Of a stretch of DNA of 64,000 nt, positions 19,223 to 27,951 are shown piece after piece. The notes beneath the pieces are model-generated. The model worked only from the letters and a program-made list of their open reading frames with translations. It searched no databases and had not been told where the DNA came from. The stretch is from Trinickia sp. Y13 (GTDB lineage Bacteria > Pseudomonadota > Gammaproteobacteria > Burkholderiales > Burkholderiaceae). The DNA lies in NCBI RefSeq assembly GCF_029522115.1, contig NZ_JAKWFK010000013.1, forward strand, positions 1 to 64,000, read 5' to 3'. The position numbers and the translations under genes were made by a program. How positions within the stretch are numbered: position 1 is the stretch's first letter; each line of letters begins with the position of its first letter.

Positions 19223-19248
19223 AAGCCGGGTGAATTCCCGGCTTTTTC
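19223..19248 (+). terminator. Intrinsic terminator after fumarase
   Basis: AAGCCGGG and CCCGGCTT (19223-19230, 19237-19244) form a perfect 8-base stem with a 6-base loop, followed by a T-run. Confidence 0.85.
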
Positions 19249-19357
19249 GATGGTGCGCTTGGCCGTTCGGCCGGCTACAGGCGTCAAACCTTGGCTTTTG
19301 CGGGTTGAGCGTTTATCGTTGGCGTTCAACAAACACAGCCCACATGAAGGAACCGAC

Positions 19358-19840
19358 ATGCAAGGCGACACGAAAGTCATCGAATATTTGAACGCGCAAC
19401 TGAAGAACGAGCTGACGGCGATCAACCAGTACTTCTTGCATGCGCGCATGTACAAGCATTGGGGGCTCGAAAAGCTCGGCAAACACGAGTACGACGAGTC
19501 GATCGGCGAAATGAAGCATGCCGATATGTTGATCGAACGCGTTTTCATGCTCGACGGCCTGCCCAATCTGCAGGATCTGCACAAGCTCTTGATCGGCGAA
19601 GAAACGAAAGAAATCCTCGAGTGCGATTTGAAGCTCGAGCAAGGCTCGCAAGCAACCTGCAAGGAAGCGATCGCCTACTGCGAATCGGTTCGCGATTTCG
19701 TCTCCCGCGGCATTTTCTCGACGATCCTCGACGACACCGAAGAGCACATCGATTGGCTGGAAACGCAACTCGATTTGATCGACAAGATCGGCATCCAGAA
19801 CTATCAGCAATCGGCGATGGGCTCGTCGTCCGAGTCCTGA
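19358..19840 (+). CDS. bfr: Bacterioferritin
   Basis: A 160-residue four-helix iron-storage subunit that assembles into a 24-mer with heme between dimers. Diiron-site residues Glu18, Glu51 and His54 and the heme ligand Met52 are all present in the expected places ([16 protein letters not shown] and [15 protein letters not shown]). I start at ATG-19358 ([10 protein letters not shown]), preceded by GAAGGA. It is close to bfd (20958), the ferredoxin that releases its iron, with murI between. Confidence 0.95.
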   Translation: MQGDTKVIEYLNAQLKNELTAINQYFLHARMYKHWGLEKLGKHEYDESIGEMKHADMLIERVFMLDGLPNLQDLHKLLIGEETKEILECDLKLEQGSQATCKEAIAYCESVRDFVSRGIFSTILDDTEEHIDWLETQLDLIDKIGIQNYQQSAMGSSSES

Positions 19841-19873
19841 TCGAGCCGATGACGCACGCTTGAGCCGCCAGCC

Positions 19874-20752
19874 ATGATCGTTCAGCACGAATCCCCCTCC
19901 TCCGCGCTCGCCACACCGAGCAACCAAGCGCCGATCGGCATTTTCGATTCGGGGCTTGGCGGGTTGTCGGTGCTACGGGCCGTACGGGCGCTACTGCCGC
20001 ATGAAGCGCTGCTCTATGTCGCCGATTCGCAGCACGCGCCCTACGGCTCGCGCGACAACGAGTTCATCACCGAGCGCACGCTCGCCATCGGCAAATGGCT
20101 CGTCTCGCAAGGGGCCAAGGCCCTCGTCGTCGCCTGCAATACGGCAACCGCCGAGGCGATCGCGCTTGCGCGCACGCAGCTGTCGATCCCGATCATCGGC
20201 GTCGAGCCCGGCATCAAGCCTGCAGCCAGTCAATCGGCTTCCCGCATTGCGGGCGTGCTGGCGACACAAGTCACACTGCGCAGCGAGCGCTTCCGCTCGT
20301 TGATCGAGCGTTACGCAGCCGATTGCCGGTTCATTTGCCAACCGGGGCACGGGCTCGTGGAAGCCGTCGAGCGATGCGAGACCGACACGCCCGCAGTGCG
20401 GGCGTTGCTGGCAAGCTATATCGAACCGATGCTGACAGCCGGGGCGGATACGCTCGTGCTGGGTTGCACGCACTACCCGTTTCTCGATGCCCCGATACGT
20501 GCGATCGCCGGGTCGCGGCTCACCCTCATCGATACCAGTGTGGCCATCGCGAGGCAACTCGAGCGGGTGCTCGATGCGAACGGTCTGCGCGCGCCCGCCG
20601 GCGAGCTTGCGCCGCCGCCGAGGCTGTGTTCGACCGGCGACGGAGCGCACTTGCACAGGCTCGCATCGACGCTGCTCGGGCTGAATACACCGGTCGAACG
20701 AGTAACGATCGACACGCATCCCATCGCCCACGGCAATCCCGCGGCGGCCTAG
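19874..20752 (+). CDS. murI: Glutamate racemase
   Basis: A 292-residue cytoplasmic enzyme that makes D-glutamate for peptidoglycan. The substrate loop IFDSGLGGLSVL and the two catalytic cysteines (VACNTATAEA and LGCTHYPFL) are intact. It begins 33 bases after bfr and is on the same strand, so the two are probably co-transcribed. The C-terminal 35 residues beyond the racemase fold are low in similarity, as in other members from this family of bacteria. Confidence 0.93.
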   Translation: MIVQHESPSSALATPSNQAPIGIFDSGLGGLSVLRAVRALLPHEALLYVADSQHAPYGSRDNEFITERTLAIGKWLVSQGAKALVVACNTATAEAIALARTQLSIPIIGVEPGIKPAASQSASRIAGVLATQVTLRSERFRSLIERYAADCRFICQPGHGLVEAVERCETDTPAVRALLASYIEPMLTAGADTLVLGCTHYPFLDAPIRAIAGSRLTLIDTSVAIARQLERVLDANGLRAPAGELAPPPRLCSTGDGAHLHRLASTLLGLNTPVERVTIDTHPIAHGNPAAA

Positions 20753-20914
20753 CGCTCCCTCTTCCTGTCGAATGGGCGTCGCGGCTCCCGGCGACGCTCA
20801 ACCCGCGCGTTCACTCATTACTCCGCAGTTGGAAATTAGGGTCCGACACGACGCAATGATGTTGCTCGGCTGGTACAAAAAAATCAGACGCCGTGCTTGC
20901 CAAGCGCTGGAAAC

Positions 20915-20935
20915 GTAATGATAATAGTTCGCATT
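20915..20935. promoter_or_regulatory. Fur box upstream of bfd
   Basis: TAATGATAATAGTTCGCATTA fits the Fur pattern in essence (NATAATNATTNGCATT). Read on the other strand it is almost the same as the box before ftrA (29928-29947): both contain AATGCGAAC, one base, ATTATCA. It lies 22 bases before the bfd start. Confidence 0.8.
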
Positions 20936-20957
20936 AACGTTTTGCTGTCACCGAGCC

Positions 20958-21200
20958 ATGATCGTCTGCGTGTGCAAGTCCGTATCCGACCGCAAGATCC
21001 GCGCAGCCATCGCGGACGGGGCCGACTCATTCGAAGCATTGCAATTCGAGCTTGGCGTGGCGACCTGCTGCGGCAAGTGCGAGCAGTCGGTGCGTGAAGT
21101 GATGGCCCAGTGCGGCATCTGCGAAAGCCAATGCGGCGTCGAGCGGCGAGCCCCGGCTCAACCCGCTCACATAACGTTTTACGAGCGCAAAGCTGCTTAA
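20958..21200 (+). CDS. bfd: Bacterioferritin-associated ferredoxin
   Basis: An 80-residue [2Fe-2S] protein that reduces bacterioferritin to release iron. The four cluster ligands are Cys4, Cys6 (MIVCVCKSVSD), Cys38 and Cys41 (ATCCGKCEQ). The tail after residue 62 contains two more cysteines and is longer than in E. coli. The Fur box just upstream predicts expression under iron starvation, as known for bfd. Confidence 0.92.
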   Translation: MIVCVCKSVSDRKIRAAIADGADSFEALQFELGVATCCGKCEQSVREVMAQCGICESQCGVERRAPAQPAHITFYERKAA

Positions 21201-21290
21201 GCCCGCGGCCACGCACGCTTTCCGCTTCCCCATATCGGCACGCCAGTTCGCTACCGCCAGCAGCCGCCCGTTTCGCTCTAGGAGTTCGAG

Positions 21291-21353
21291 ATGGAATTGC
21301 TTATCGGTTTCGTTGCGACGGTGTGTATCTCTTGGCTGATCTGCCGCCCTTAG
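21291..21353 (+). CDS. Possible 20-residue membrane microprotein
   Basis: ATG-21291 is preceded at six bases by AGGAG and opens a 20-codon frame, MELLIGFVATVCISWLICRP, that is one hydrophobic helix ending in Arg-Pro. It sits between bfd and tonB in an iron-regulated region. It could be a small membrane regulator or a translated leader of tonB. No family is known to me; the evidence is only the ribosome site and the hydrophobic composition. Confidence 0.4.
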   Translation: MELLIGFVATVCISWLICRP

Positions 21354-21463
21354 CTGGACTAGACATCGTCCGGTCAATTGCGGATGCAGCGTCGCACGAC
21401 GTTCGCGATAAGATGCGAGCTTCCTCCCTTGCTTCCCGGCTTTGAGCCTGTCGCGTTTTCGGC

Positions 21464-22222
21464 ATGTTTCGTTCGCGCATCGTTCCTTCTTTCGTGTTTG
21501 TGGCGCTCGCCCACGCGGCGCTGCTCGCCGTCCTCGCGACGCGCACCGACGCACCGGTTCCACGGCACTTGCAGTCCGCGGCCATGATGGCTCAGTTGCT
21601 CGCGCCCGCACCCAATGCCGACCGCACGTTCGCGCCCCCTGTTCCCGAGCAAACCGCACGAACCCAGCACACCCAAACCGACAACCGCGCAGCGCAGCAC
21701 GCCGGGGCACGGCACGCTCCCGCACCGCCCGCAACGGTGGTTCGACCCGCGGCCGATGCCGCGCCCCACCCTGTCGCACAAGCGGCGGCCGCGCCGCCAG
21801 ATCAAACCACCCGGCAAGCCGCACAGGCCGCCGCGAACGCGAGCCCCGCGAGCGCCGCGAATACCGTGCGCCCGCCCGAATCGGGGTCGGTGAATGCCGC
21901 CGCGGCGTCCGCTGCGCGCGCGACGATCGCGTTGGCTGCGCCGAAGCGCGTCGAGCGCGCGGACTGTCGCATCGTCAAACCGTCGTACCCCGACTTGTCC
22001 AAGCGGCGCGAGGAAACCGGCACTGCCACCGTGCGGTTCGTCATCGACACGGCCGGCGCGATCGGCAACATCACGCTCGTCAAAAGCAGCGGCTTCTCAC
22101 GGCTCGACGATGCAGCAATTCAAGCACTGCGGGAAAGCGCGTGCCGCCCTTACGATGAAAACGGCACCCCGATACGCGTTTCGTTCGAACAAGCTTTCAC
22201 GTTCGGGCTCGACGACGATTGA
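21464..22222 (+). CDS. tonB: TonB-type energy transducer
   Basis: A 252-residue protein with one N-terminal membrane helix (FVFVALAHAALLAVLAT), a long Ala/Pro-rich periplasmic spacer (about 30-160) and a C-terminal TonB domain (about 165-250, with PSYPDLSKRREETGTATVRF). It would couple the proton-motive force via ExbBD to outer-membrane iron receptors. exbBD are not adjacent. The surrounding bfd, hemP and ftr genes agree with an iron role. Confidence 0.85.
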   Translation: MFRSRIVPSFVFVALAHAALLAVLATRTDAPVPRHLQSAAMMAQLLAPAPNADRTFAPPVPEQTARTQHTQTDNRAAQHAGARHAPAPPATVVRPAADAAPHPVAQAAAAPPDQTTRQAAQAAANASPASAANTVRPPESGSVNAAAASAARATIALAAPKRVERADCRIVKPSYPDLSKRREETGTATVRFVIDTAGAIGNITLVKSSGFSRLDDAAIQALRESACRPYDENGTPIRVSFEQAFTFGLDDD

Positions 22223-22368
22223 GCAGCGGCCAGCGCCTCGTTCGTATGCAGGCTCGTATGCAGTTGCTGTGCGGGCCGTGTTTCTCTGCTGTCGAACATG
22301 AGACGAGCGCGACCATGCGGACCGCCCGCCACGACGCGACCGAGACAAAGACGGAAGGGATATGAAGT

Positions 22369-22403
22369 AAAAGGCCCCCATCGGGCGATGAGGGCCTTTT
22401 TTT
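22369..22403 (+). terminator. Intrinsic terminator after tonB
   Basis: AAGGCCC and GGGCCTT pair, extended inward by CATC/GATG across one mismatch, with a four-base loop and seven T's after it. The 450-base gap up to the next gene (22674) holds nothing else I can recognise. Confidence 0.85.
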
Positions 22404-22673
22404 GCGCGCACGCAGCGCCTTCGGGCGGCGGGCTCGTTGGCCATCGGACTGGCTCGAGCACCGCATGCGATCGCCGTACCCTGTACGGACCACGCTTTCA
22501 GCCCTATCCGGCTCGCTATAAAAGCAGCCGTCTGGTTTCGCATTGGACGCCCCAACGCGAAGGCACTTCACTATAGATCGGCCCGCTCGACGCTACAAGA
22601 TGGCGGCCATTGAAACTACTGATCGTCAGCGCAGCTTAAATGGCAAAAACGATGCGCCCGAGCGCTCGTTTCA

Positions 22674-23678
22674 TCAACGGGCCGGTTCGGCCACCGTCAC
22701 GGGCGCGGCCATGCTCGCCAATTGCGCCGCCTTGAACTGCTCGCGAGTCGGGCATTCGGCCATTTTGTGAGTGTTCTCATCGAGCTTTTCGACGAGATAG
22801 TCGACGAATGCCCGCACCGCCGGCACCATGCCCTGCCTCGAGACGAACACGGCGAAAAGCTGCGGCGTCGGCAGCGTCCACCCGGGCATGACGGGCGAGA
22901 GTTGGCCCGCGCGCAACGCGGCACCGTACATCATCTCGGGCAGCGCAGCGATGCCGATACCGTCGAGCACCGCTTCTCGTATCGTCGACAAATCGGCTGT
23001 CACCAGACGTGGCTCGTGCTCGTGAACGTGCCGGTGCCCGTCGGGCGCGATGAGCGTAAAAACGTGACGACCATCCGCACTGGGCGTGTCGAGCGTCTCG
23101 AAGCGCCCCAGATCGGCCGGCGCGACGGGCGGCGCATGTTGGCTCAGCAAACTAGGCGCACCGACCAGCAACTGCTGCGTCCGCCACAACGGCCGTACGA
23201 CGATGTTGGCGTTGTCCGGCGGATCGGAGCGCACACGCAGCGCCACGTCGATCGAATCTTCGTAAAGATCGATGACGCGATTGGTCACACGGATCGAAAC
23301 GCGAACCTCGGGATAGCGCAGCAGGAATTCGGGAAGGATATTCGAGAGGATCGTCTGCGAAACCGTCACGGGGACGCTCACGCGCACGGTGCCTCGCGGG
23401 GCCGAGCGTAGTTCTTGCACGGCATTCATCGCCGCTTGCGCTTCGGCAAGCATGACTTGGCAATGCCGAAAGAAGCGCTCGCCTGCCTCCGTCAGCGAAA
23501 GCTTGCGCGTGGAGCGTTGGAGCAAGCGCACGCCGATCGACGTTTCGAGCTCGGCCACGCGCCGCGATAGGCGAGATTTGGAAATACCCAGCACGCGTTC
23601 GGCAGCCGAAAAACCACCGTGTTCGACGACTTGCGCGAAGTACATCAAGTCATTGAGATTTTGCGAATCGAGTTGCAT
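22674..23678 (-). CDS. LysR-family regulator (CrgA/DmlR-like)
   Basis: A 334-residue LysR protein. Residues 1-60 hold the winged helix (NLNDLMYFAQVVEHGGFSAA, then GISKSRLSRRVAELE), the rest the effector domain with the CrgA-type phrase RGTVRVSVPVTVSQTILSNI. The start at ATG-23678 (MQLDSQNLND) is chosen over the longer frame, for its GGAA site and family length. It is divergent from the pirin gene with 125 bases between, so pirin and the genes after it are its likely targets. Confidence 0.88.
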   Translation of the reverse strand: MQLDSQNLNDLMYFAQVVEHGGFSAAERVLGISKSRLSRRVAELETSIGVRLLQRSTRKLSLTEAGERFFRHCQVMLAEAQAAMNAVQELRSAPRGTVRVSVPVTVSQTILSNILPEFLLRYPEVRVSIRVTNRVIDLYEDSIDVALRVRSDPPDNANIVVRPLWRTQQLLVGAPSLLSQHAPPVAPADLGRFETLDTPSADGRHVFTLIAPDGHRHVHEHEPRLVTADLSTIREAVLDGIGIAALPEMMYGAALRAGQLSPVMPGWTLPTPQLFAVFVSRQGMVPAVRAFVDYLVEKLDENTHKMAECPTREQFKAAQLASMAAPVTVAEPAR

Positions 23679-23803
23679 GTCATCGTTCCAACGGTAGGAC
23701 AATCTATTGCCGCGGCTACGGCTAAAACGCGCGCGCATCGGTTCATATAATAGACCTCACCCGCTCACCCAACGCACGCGCGTTTCACCGAGGACCATCG
23801 TTC

Positions 23804-24676
23804 ATGGCCGCATCCCGCACGATCCGCCACACCATCGCAGCTGCTCGCACGGTCGAGGGAGGCGGTTTCGTCGTTCATCGGCCGTTCCCGACCCGCATGT
23901 TATCGGACTTCGACCCGTTCCTGCTGCTCGACGAAATGGGCCCTGCCGACTATGCGCCCGGCCAAGCGAAGGGCGCGCCCGATCACCCGCATCGTGGCTT
24001 CGAAACCGTCACGTACCTGCTCGAAGGCAGCTTCGCGCATCGAGATTCCGCAGGCCATCGCGGCGTGCTTCGTCCCGGCGACGTGCAGTGGATGACGGCC
24101 GGCGCCGGCGTCGTGCACAGCGAAATGCCGGACCCCGCGCTCGTTCGCACCGGCGGCCGCGTGCATGGATTGCAGTTGTGGGTGAACTTGCCGCGAAAAG
24201 ACAAGATGATCGAGCCGCGCTATCAGGAAATTCCGTCGGAGCGCATCCCGACGGCGAGAAGCAGCGACGGCAAAATCAGCGTCAGAGTCATCGCGGGCGA
24301 AGCGCTGGGTGTCAAAGCGGTGATCGAAACGCGCACACCCATCCTGTACCAACACTTCACGCTCGAGCCGGGCGCATCGATCACGCAACCGGTGCCGAGC
24401 GCCTATCGCGTCTTCGCGTACGCGCTGAACGGTACCGGACGCTACGGCGACGAACAGCGCGAAATCGGTGCGCAACGAATGGTCGTGTTCGGCGATGACG
24501 GCGAGGCCGTTACGCTGACCGCCGGCGCGGAGCGACTCGACGTTCTGCTGATCGGCGGTGTGCCGTTGAACGAGCCAGTCGTGCGGCACGGCCCCTTCGT
24601 CATGAACACGGAAGACGAGATCCGCCAAGCCATCGTCGACTATCAAGCCGGACGGATGGGCCAGATCGCTCATTGA
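23804..24676 (+). CDS. Pirin family protein
   Basis: A 290-residue bicupin. The metal ligands of the N-terminal cupin are seen as HPHRGFETVTYLLEG (His61, His63) and HSE (His105, Glu107). Several bacterial pirins act as quercetinases or as redox-sensitive modulators of metabolic enzymes; which applies is unknown. The divergent LysR gene and the OsmC gene downstream suggest a response to electrophilic or oxidative stress, by context only. Confidence 0.88.
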   Translation: MAASRTIRHTIAAARTVEGGGFVVHRPFPTRMLSDFDPFLLLDEMGPADYAPGQAKGAPDHPHRGFETVTYLLEGSFAHRDSAGHRGVLRPGDVQWMTAGAGVVHSEMPDPALVRTGGRVHGLQLWVNLPRKDKMIEPRYQEIPSERIPTARSSDGKISVRVIAGEALGVKAVIETRTPILYQHFTLEPGASITQPVPSAYRVFAYALNGTGRYGDEQREIGAQRMVVFGDDGEAVTLTAGAERLDVLLIGGVPLNEPVVRHGPFVMNTEDEIRQAIVDYQAGRMGQIAH

Positions 24677-24809
24677 AGCGGCAACGGCCCGCGCCGCTCG
24701 CGGACCGCACCGCGGCGCGGATGTCTGAGAATTGCGTCACAATAGCCGCTCGCGCCGCCGGAACATGCGAGCAGATCGATCGGACGGCGCGCTTTCCAGG
24801 AGGATGGGC

Positions 24810-25235
24810 ATGAGCGAGCGCGTTGTGACGGCAACCATCGGTGCGGTGAGCTATCAAGTCGACTTCGACGATGGCGCCCATCATTTATGGCACGCCGACG
24901 AACCCACCGAGCTGGGCGGCGGCGACCGCGCGCCCACCCCGGTATCGCTTTTGCTTTCCGGATTAGGTGCATGCACGTCCATCACGCTGAAAATGTATGC
25001 GCAGCGCAAGGGCTGGCCGCTCGCGGACGTGCAGGTATCGCTATCGATGAAAACCGGCGACCAGGGCTCGACGATCGATCGCAAGATCGTCTTGCACGGT
25101 GAACTCACGGACGAACAACGAGAACGTCTGCTGCAAATCGCAAACGCGTGCCCCGTTCATAGGATCTTGACGCGCCCAATCGAGATCAACACCGGGCTTG
25201 CCGCCACGTTGCCTGCGATGCCCGACGACGCGTAA
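24810..25235 (+). CDS. OsmC/Ohr-family protein
   Basis: A 141-residue OsmC-like protein, a class of thiol peroxidases for organic hydroperoxides. The two redox cysteines are in [18 protein letters not shown] and [17 protein letters not shown] lies six bases before ATG-24810; an ATG at 24804 would touch the ribosome site. It follows the pirin gene on the same strand. Confidence 0.87.
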   Translation: MSERVVTATIGAVSYQVDFDDGAHHLWHADEPTELGGGDRAPTPVSLLLSGLGACTSITLKMYAQRKGWPLADVQVSLSMKTGDQGSTIDRKIVLHGELTDEQRERLLQIANACPVHRILTRPIEINTGLAATLPAMPDDA

Positions 25236-25275
25236 GCTGCCCGCCCGTTGTATTTGACTGCAGAAGGAACTTCAC

Positions 25276-25758
25276 TTGAATTTCGAACACCTCGTCCAAG
25301 TCAACGATCCGCTCAACCCGCTTGCGGAAACGCTGACGCGCGAGCAGTTGTGGGAAGGTCTCGTGCTGCGCGCGGAGCAACCTCAGCTTTTCGTGCTGGG
25401 ACTCGACAGTTGCACGATCCTGTCGCGCACCGGCGATACGCTCGAGCGCGAGTTGCACTACGGTCATGCTACCGTGCGCGATCGCGTGACGCTGACGCCG
25501 CATGAGAGCGTGCGCTACGACATTCTCGCGACGGAAGCTTACGTTGGTGGTTCGCTCACGATGACGATCGAGCAACCGGACGCGCTGCAACTGTTTCTGC
25601 GGTTCGAGTACGAGACGACGCTGCCCACGCCCGATACCGAAGACGCCCGGCAAACCAGCGAGATCGTGAAATCGGCCTACCGGGAAGCGGATATCGACAC
25701 CGTGCGCCTCATTCGGGAATATTCCCGCGCACCGCGACGGCCCGACGCGCTCCACTGA
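25276..25758 (+). CDS. SRPBCC-fold protein of the AtaL/DUF1857 type
   Basis: A 160-residue single-domain protein starting at TTG-25276 (AGAAGGA eight bases upstream) with the family opening MNFEHLVQVNDPLNPLAETL and LTREQLWEGLVLRAE. The helix-grip fold usually binds a hydrophobic ligand; no function is established. It is 40 bases after the OsmC gene and probably in its transcript. Confidence 0.78.
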   Translation: MNFEHLVQVNDPLNPLAETLTREQLWEGLVLRAEQPQLFVLGLDSCTILSRTGDTLERELHYGHATVRDRVTLTPHESVRYDILATEAYVGGSLTMTIEQPDALQLFLRFEYETTLPTPDTEDARQTSEIVKSAYREADIDTVRLIREYSRAPRRPDALH

Positions 25759-25853
25759 AACGGCAAGCGGCGCGAATCGCTCGGGCATACGGCCATCGCG
25801 TCCGATGGCCGCGCCCTATCAACGGGCTATCTCAATGAATTTGTTTTTTGCAA

Positions 25854-25873
25854 TCGATAATGATTCTCATTTA
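25854..25873. promoter_or_regulatory. Fur box upstream of hemP
   Basis: GATAATGATTCTCATTTATA fits the Fur consensus very well (GATAATGATNNTCATT). It lies 40 bases before the hemP start and next to an AT-rich promoter-like stretch (TTTGTTTTTTGCAATC). Confidence 0.85.
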
Positions 25874-25912
25874 TAATTCATCTCATCGAATCTACTATCA
25901 AATGCTAAGAGC

Positions 25913-26206
25913 ATGAGCGAACCCACTCGGCAGCCTATGTTAACGTTGAGAGCGTCCACGAGCAGTTCGGCGCGCCCGCGCTCGGCAAACCGAACGACTG
26001 CAGCGCTCGTCACGCCGCGAACCGGCGCCCATCGCGAACAACACCGTGAAACGGCAGGTCAGCCCGCGCACCGCGGGGAAAAAACGGAACGCACGCTTTC
26101 AAGCGATCACTTATTGCAAGGCCAACATCTCGTCTTTATCGCTCACAACGGCGAGCGGTATCAGTTGCGCCAGACGCGTCTCGGAAAGCTCATTCTGACG
26201 AAGTAA
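25913..26206 (+). CDS. hemP: HemP-family protein
   Basis: A 97-residue protein whose last 35 residues (LLQGQHLVFIAHNGERYQLR then LGKLILTK) are the HemP domain. In Burkholderia multivorans HemP/HmuP acts as a transcriptional activator for heme-uptake genes. The N-terminal 60 residues are disordered and family-variable, and the start could also be Met9. It has its own Fur box. No heme receptor gene is in the window. Confidence 0.85.
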   Translation: MSEPTRQPMLTLRASTSSSARPRSANRTTAALVTPRTGAHREQHRETAGQPAHRGEKTERTLSSDHLLQGQHLVFIAHNGERYQLRQTRLGKLILTK

Positions 26207-26538
26207 GTACCGGGTATTGTGGGGACCACCTCCTTGAGAGGTGTTAGGCAGTAGCCAGCGCAACGGCAAGCACGCGAGTCTAGACCCCTTCGTGCGCATT
26301 CTTCAGCTACGTTGCAGCCAGCCATGCCGCTTTTTTGGGGGCGATGTCTTGTCGCTCGTTCTAGCCGAACTCGGTCTCGCCCCTTGTTGGGGAGCCGATT
26401 TCGCTTTCGCTTCTTTTACTTCGTTCGCTTCTTTTACTTCCTTCGTTTCCGTTCGCCCCAAACGGCATCGGCCGCCCGGCGATGCGTCTGAAGCGCATAC
26501 ATCGCCCTTACCGCCCTCACCGCCCTTGCCGTTTATCC
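26207..26538. other. Gap between hemP and ftrD
   Basis: Non-coding by my reading. It contains a 6-base-arm hairpin at 26227-26243 after hemP and the 18-base tandem repeat at 26405-26440. Overlapping ORFs on both strands are low-complexity products of that repeat. Confidence 0.5.
26405..26440. repeat. 18-base tandem repeat, two copies
   Basis: TTCGCTTCTTTTACTTCG and TTCGCTTCTTTTACTTCC follow each other, with a third partial copy from 26441. The unit is pyrimidine-rich on the plus strand. It may be a slippage-prone spacer; copy number may differ between strains. Confidence 0.8.
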
Positions 26539-27951
26539 CTAGCGCGTAAAGCCCCAGAACATCAACCACCACGCGCTGTCAGCCACCGCGAGCGCGGCGA
26601 CGAAGCACGTCATCGCACCCACGCGTACGAGAACGCGCGACGCATATCGACCCGTAATGCCCCATGCAAGCCGTGCGCTCCACGCATTCGCGATTGCCAG
26701 CACGCCGATGCGAACGGTGGACGCCCAATCGAGCGGAACGTGCTCAGCTCGAAGCAACGACAACGTCGTAGCGGACAACCCCAGGAACACACCCGTTCCG
26801 GCAACGGGGATGAGCGCCTGCGCTAGGTGGTGCAAGCGCGCACGATCGAACCGGCCGAGTACACGTGTGCCCGCCGCCAGCAACGCCAGCAGTGTGGTGC
26901 CGTACACGAGCGCCGTCGCCAAGATGTAGCCGATCAGCAAGGTGCCGTCGAGCCAAGAAAATACGTCGTTCTGATCGGGGTAATGCGTAAAGATGAACCA
27001 CGGCGCGTTGGTATCGAGCATCCACGTCACATCATGGTCGATGAGCCAGGTCGCGAGCCATTGCTTGATGTCGATGAACCACGGGCTCACCGTCCAGTGA
27101 AACGCGCCGATCGCGATGCCGAGCAGACCGTACAAAATGAGCGCCGTATCCCAGCCATTAGCCGCATCGCGACCAAGTTCCACGACTTCCTGCGAAGGCG
27201 AGCGCCACGCCAGTGAAATCGCATCGCGATGGCCGCTGCAACGACCGCACATATGGCAGGCCGCCGCCCCCTTCATGCTTCTCAATGGAACCAAGGGCGC
27301 ACAGTTGATCGGGATGACGCGATGACCGCGCTCGCCTCCCGTGTACGAGCGCCGCCATGCGGCCTCGTCGACTCGATAGTGGAACGGCGCAAGACGCGCC
27401 AGCAGTGCAAATACGCCATTGACGGGACACAGATAACGACACCAGATGCGCTTGTCGCGTCCATACAGGAAGCCGATCACCATCGCCGCCAACGTGGAGC
27501 CGCCCAATACGAGCAGCACGGCCCGCGGATACTGATAGACGCTAACCATTTGGCCATAAATCGTCGTCAGGCCGAACGCGACGAATGGCCACCCACCCCA
27601 CCGCATCCACCGCGGAATCGCCCGCCCCCGGCCGTGACGGCTCGCGAACTCCGCCAACGCGCCTTCCGGGCACAGCACGCCACACCAAACGCGGCCAAGC
27701 AAAACCATCGAGAGCAACACGAACGGCCACCAGATGCCCCAAAACACGAACTGGGCCGCCAACGTGAGATTGTTCCAGAGATGCGCGGCATGATCGGGCA
27801 GCGGCAAACACGCGGGCACGATGATGAGAAAGGCATAGACCGCGACGACGGTCCATTGAATCGCGCGAATCGTTGCGCCATTGCGCTGCATCCACGCGCC
27901 GACGCGGGCAAGCCGCCCAGCGCCGGCGTCAGACAATGGCGTCGTGCTCAT
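26539..27951 (-). CDS. ftrD: FtrD, polyferredoxin membrane protein of ferrous iron uptake
   Basis: A 470-residue inner-membrane protein of the NapH/RdxA type with two CxxxCP motifs (RVWCGVLCPEG, WCRYLCPVNG) and a CxxCxxC iron-sulfur site (CHMCGRCSG). In the FtrABCD systems of Bordetella and Burkholderia it passes electrons for ferrous iron import. The start at ATG-27951 overlaps the ftrC stop by four bases (ATGA). It is the last gene of the ftr unit; the insert and extra spans at the C-terminus (about 250-470) are typical of FtrD. Confidence 0.87.
   Translation of the reverse strand: MSTTPLSDAGAGRLARVGAWMQRNGATIRAIQWTVVAVYAFLIIVPACLPLPDHAAHLWNNLTLAAQFVFWGIWWPFVLLSMVLLGRVWCGVLCPEGALAEFASRHGRGRAIPRWMRWGGWPFVAFGLTTIYGQMVSVYQYPRAVLLVLGGSTLAAMVIGFLYGRDKRIWCRYLCPVNGVFALLARLAPFHYRVDEAAWRRSYTGGERGHRVIPINCAPLVPLRSMKGAAACHMCGRCSGHRDAISLAWRSPSQEVVELGRDAANGWDTALILYGLLGIAIGAFHWTVSPWFIDIKQWLATWLIDHDVTWMLDTNAPWFIFTHYPDQNDVFSWLDGTLLIGYILATALVYGTTLLALLAAGTRVLGRFDRARLHHLAQALIPVAGTGVFLGLSATTLSLLRAEHVPLDWASTVRIGVLAIANAWSARLAWGITGRYASRVLVRVGAMTCFVAALAVADSAWWLMFWGFTR

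Noticed and set aside
26241-26572. Overlapping ORFs on both strands with FASFTSF / KEVKEA repeats
   Set aside because: They are products of the 18-base tandem repeat without ribosome sites or homology.
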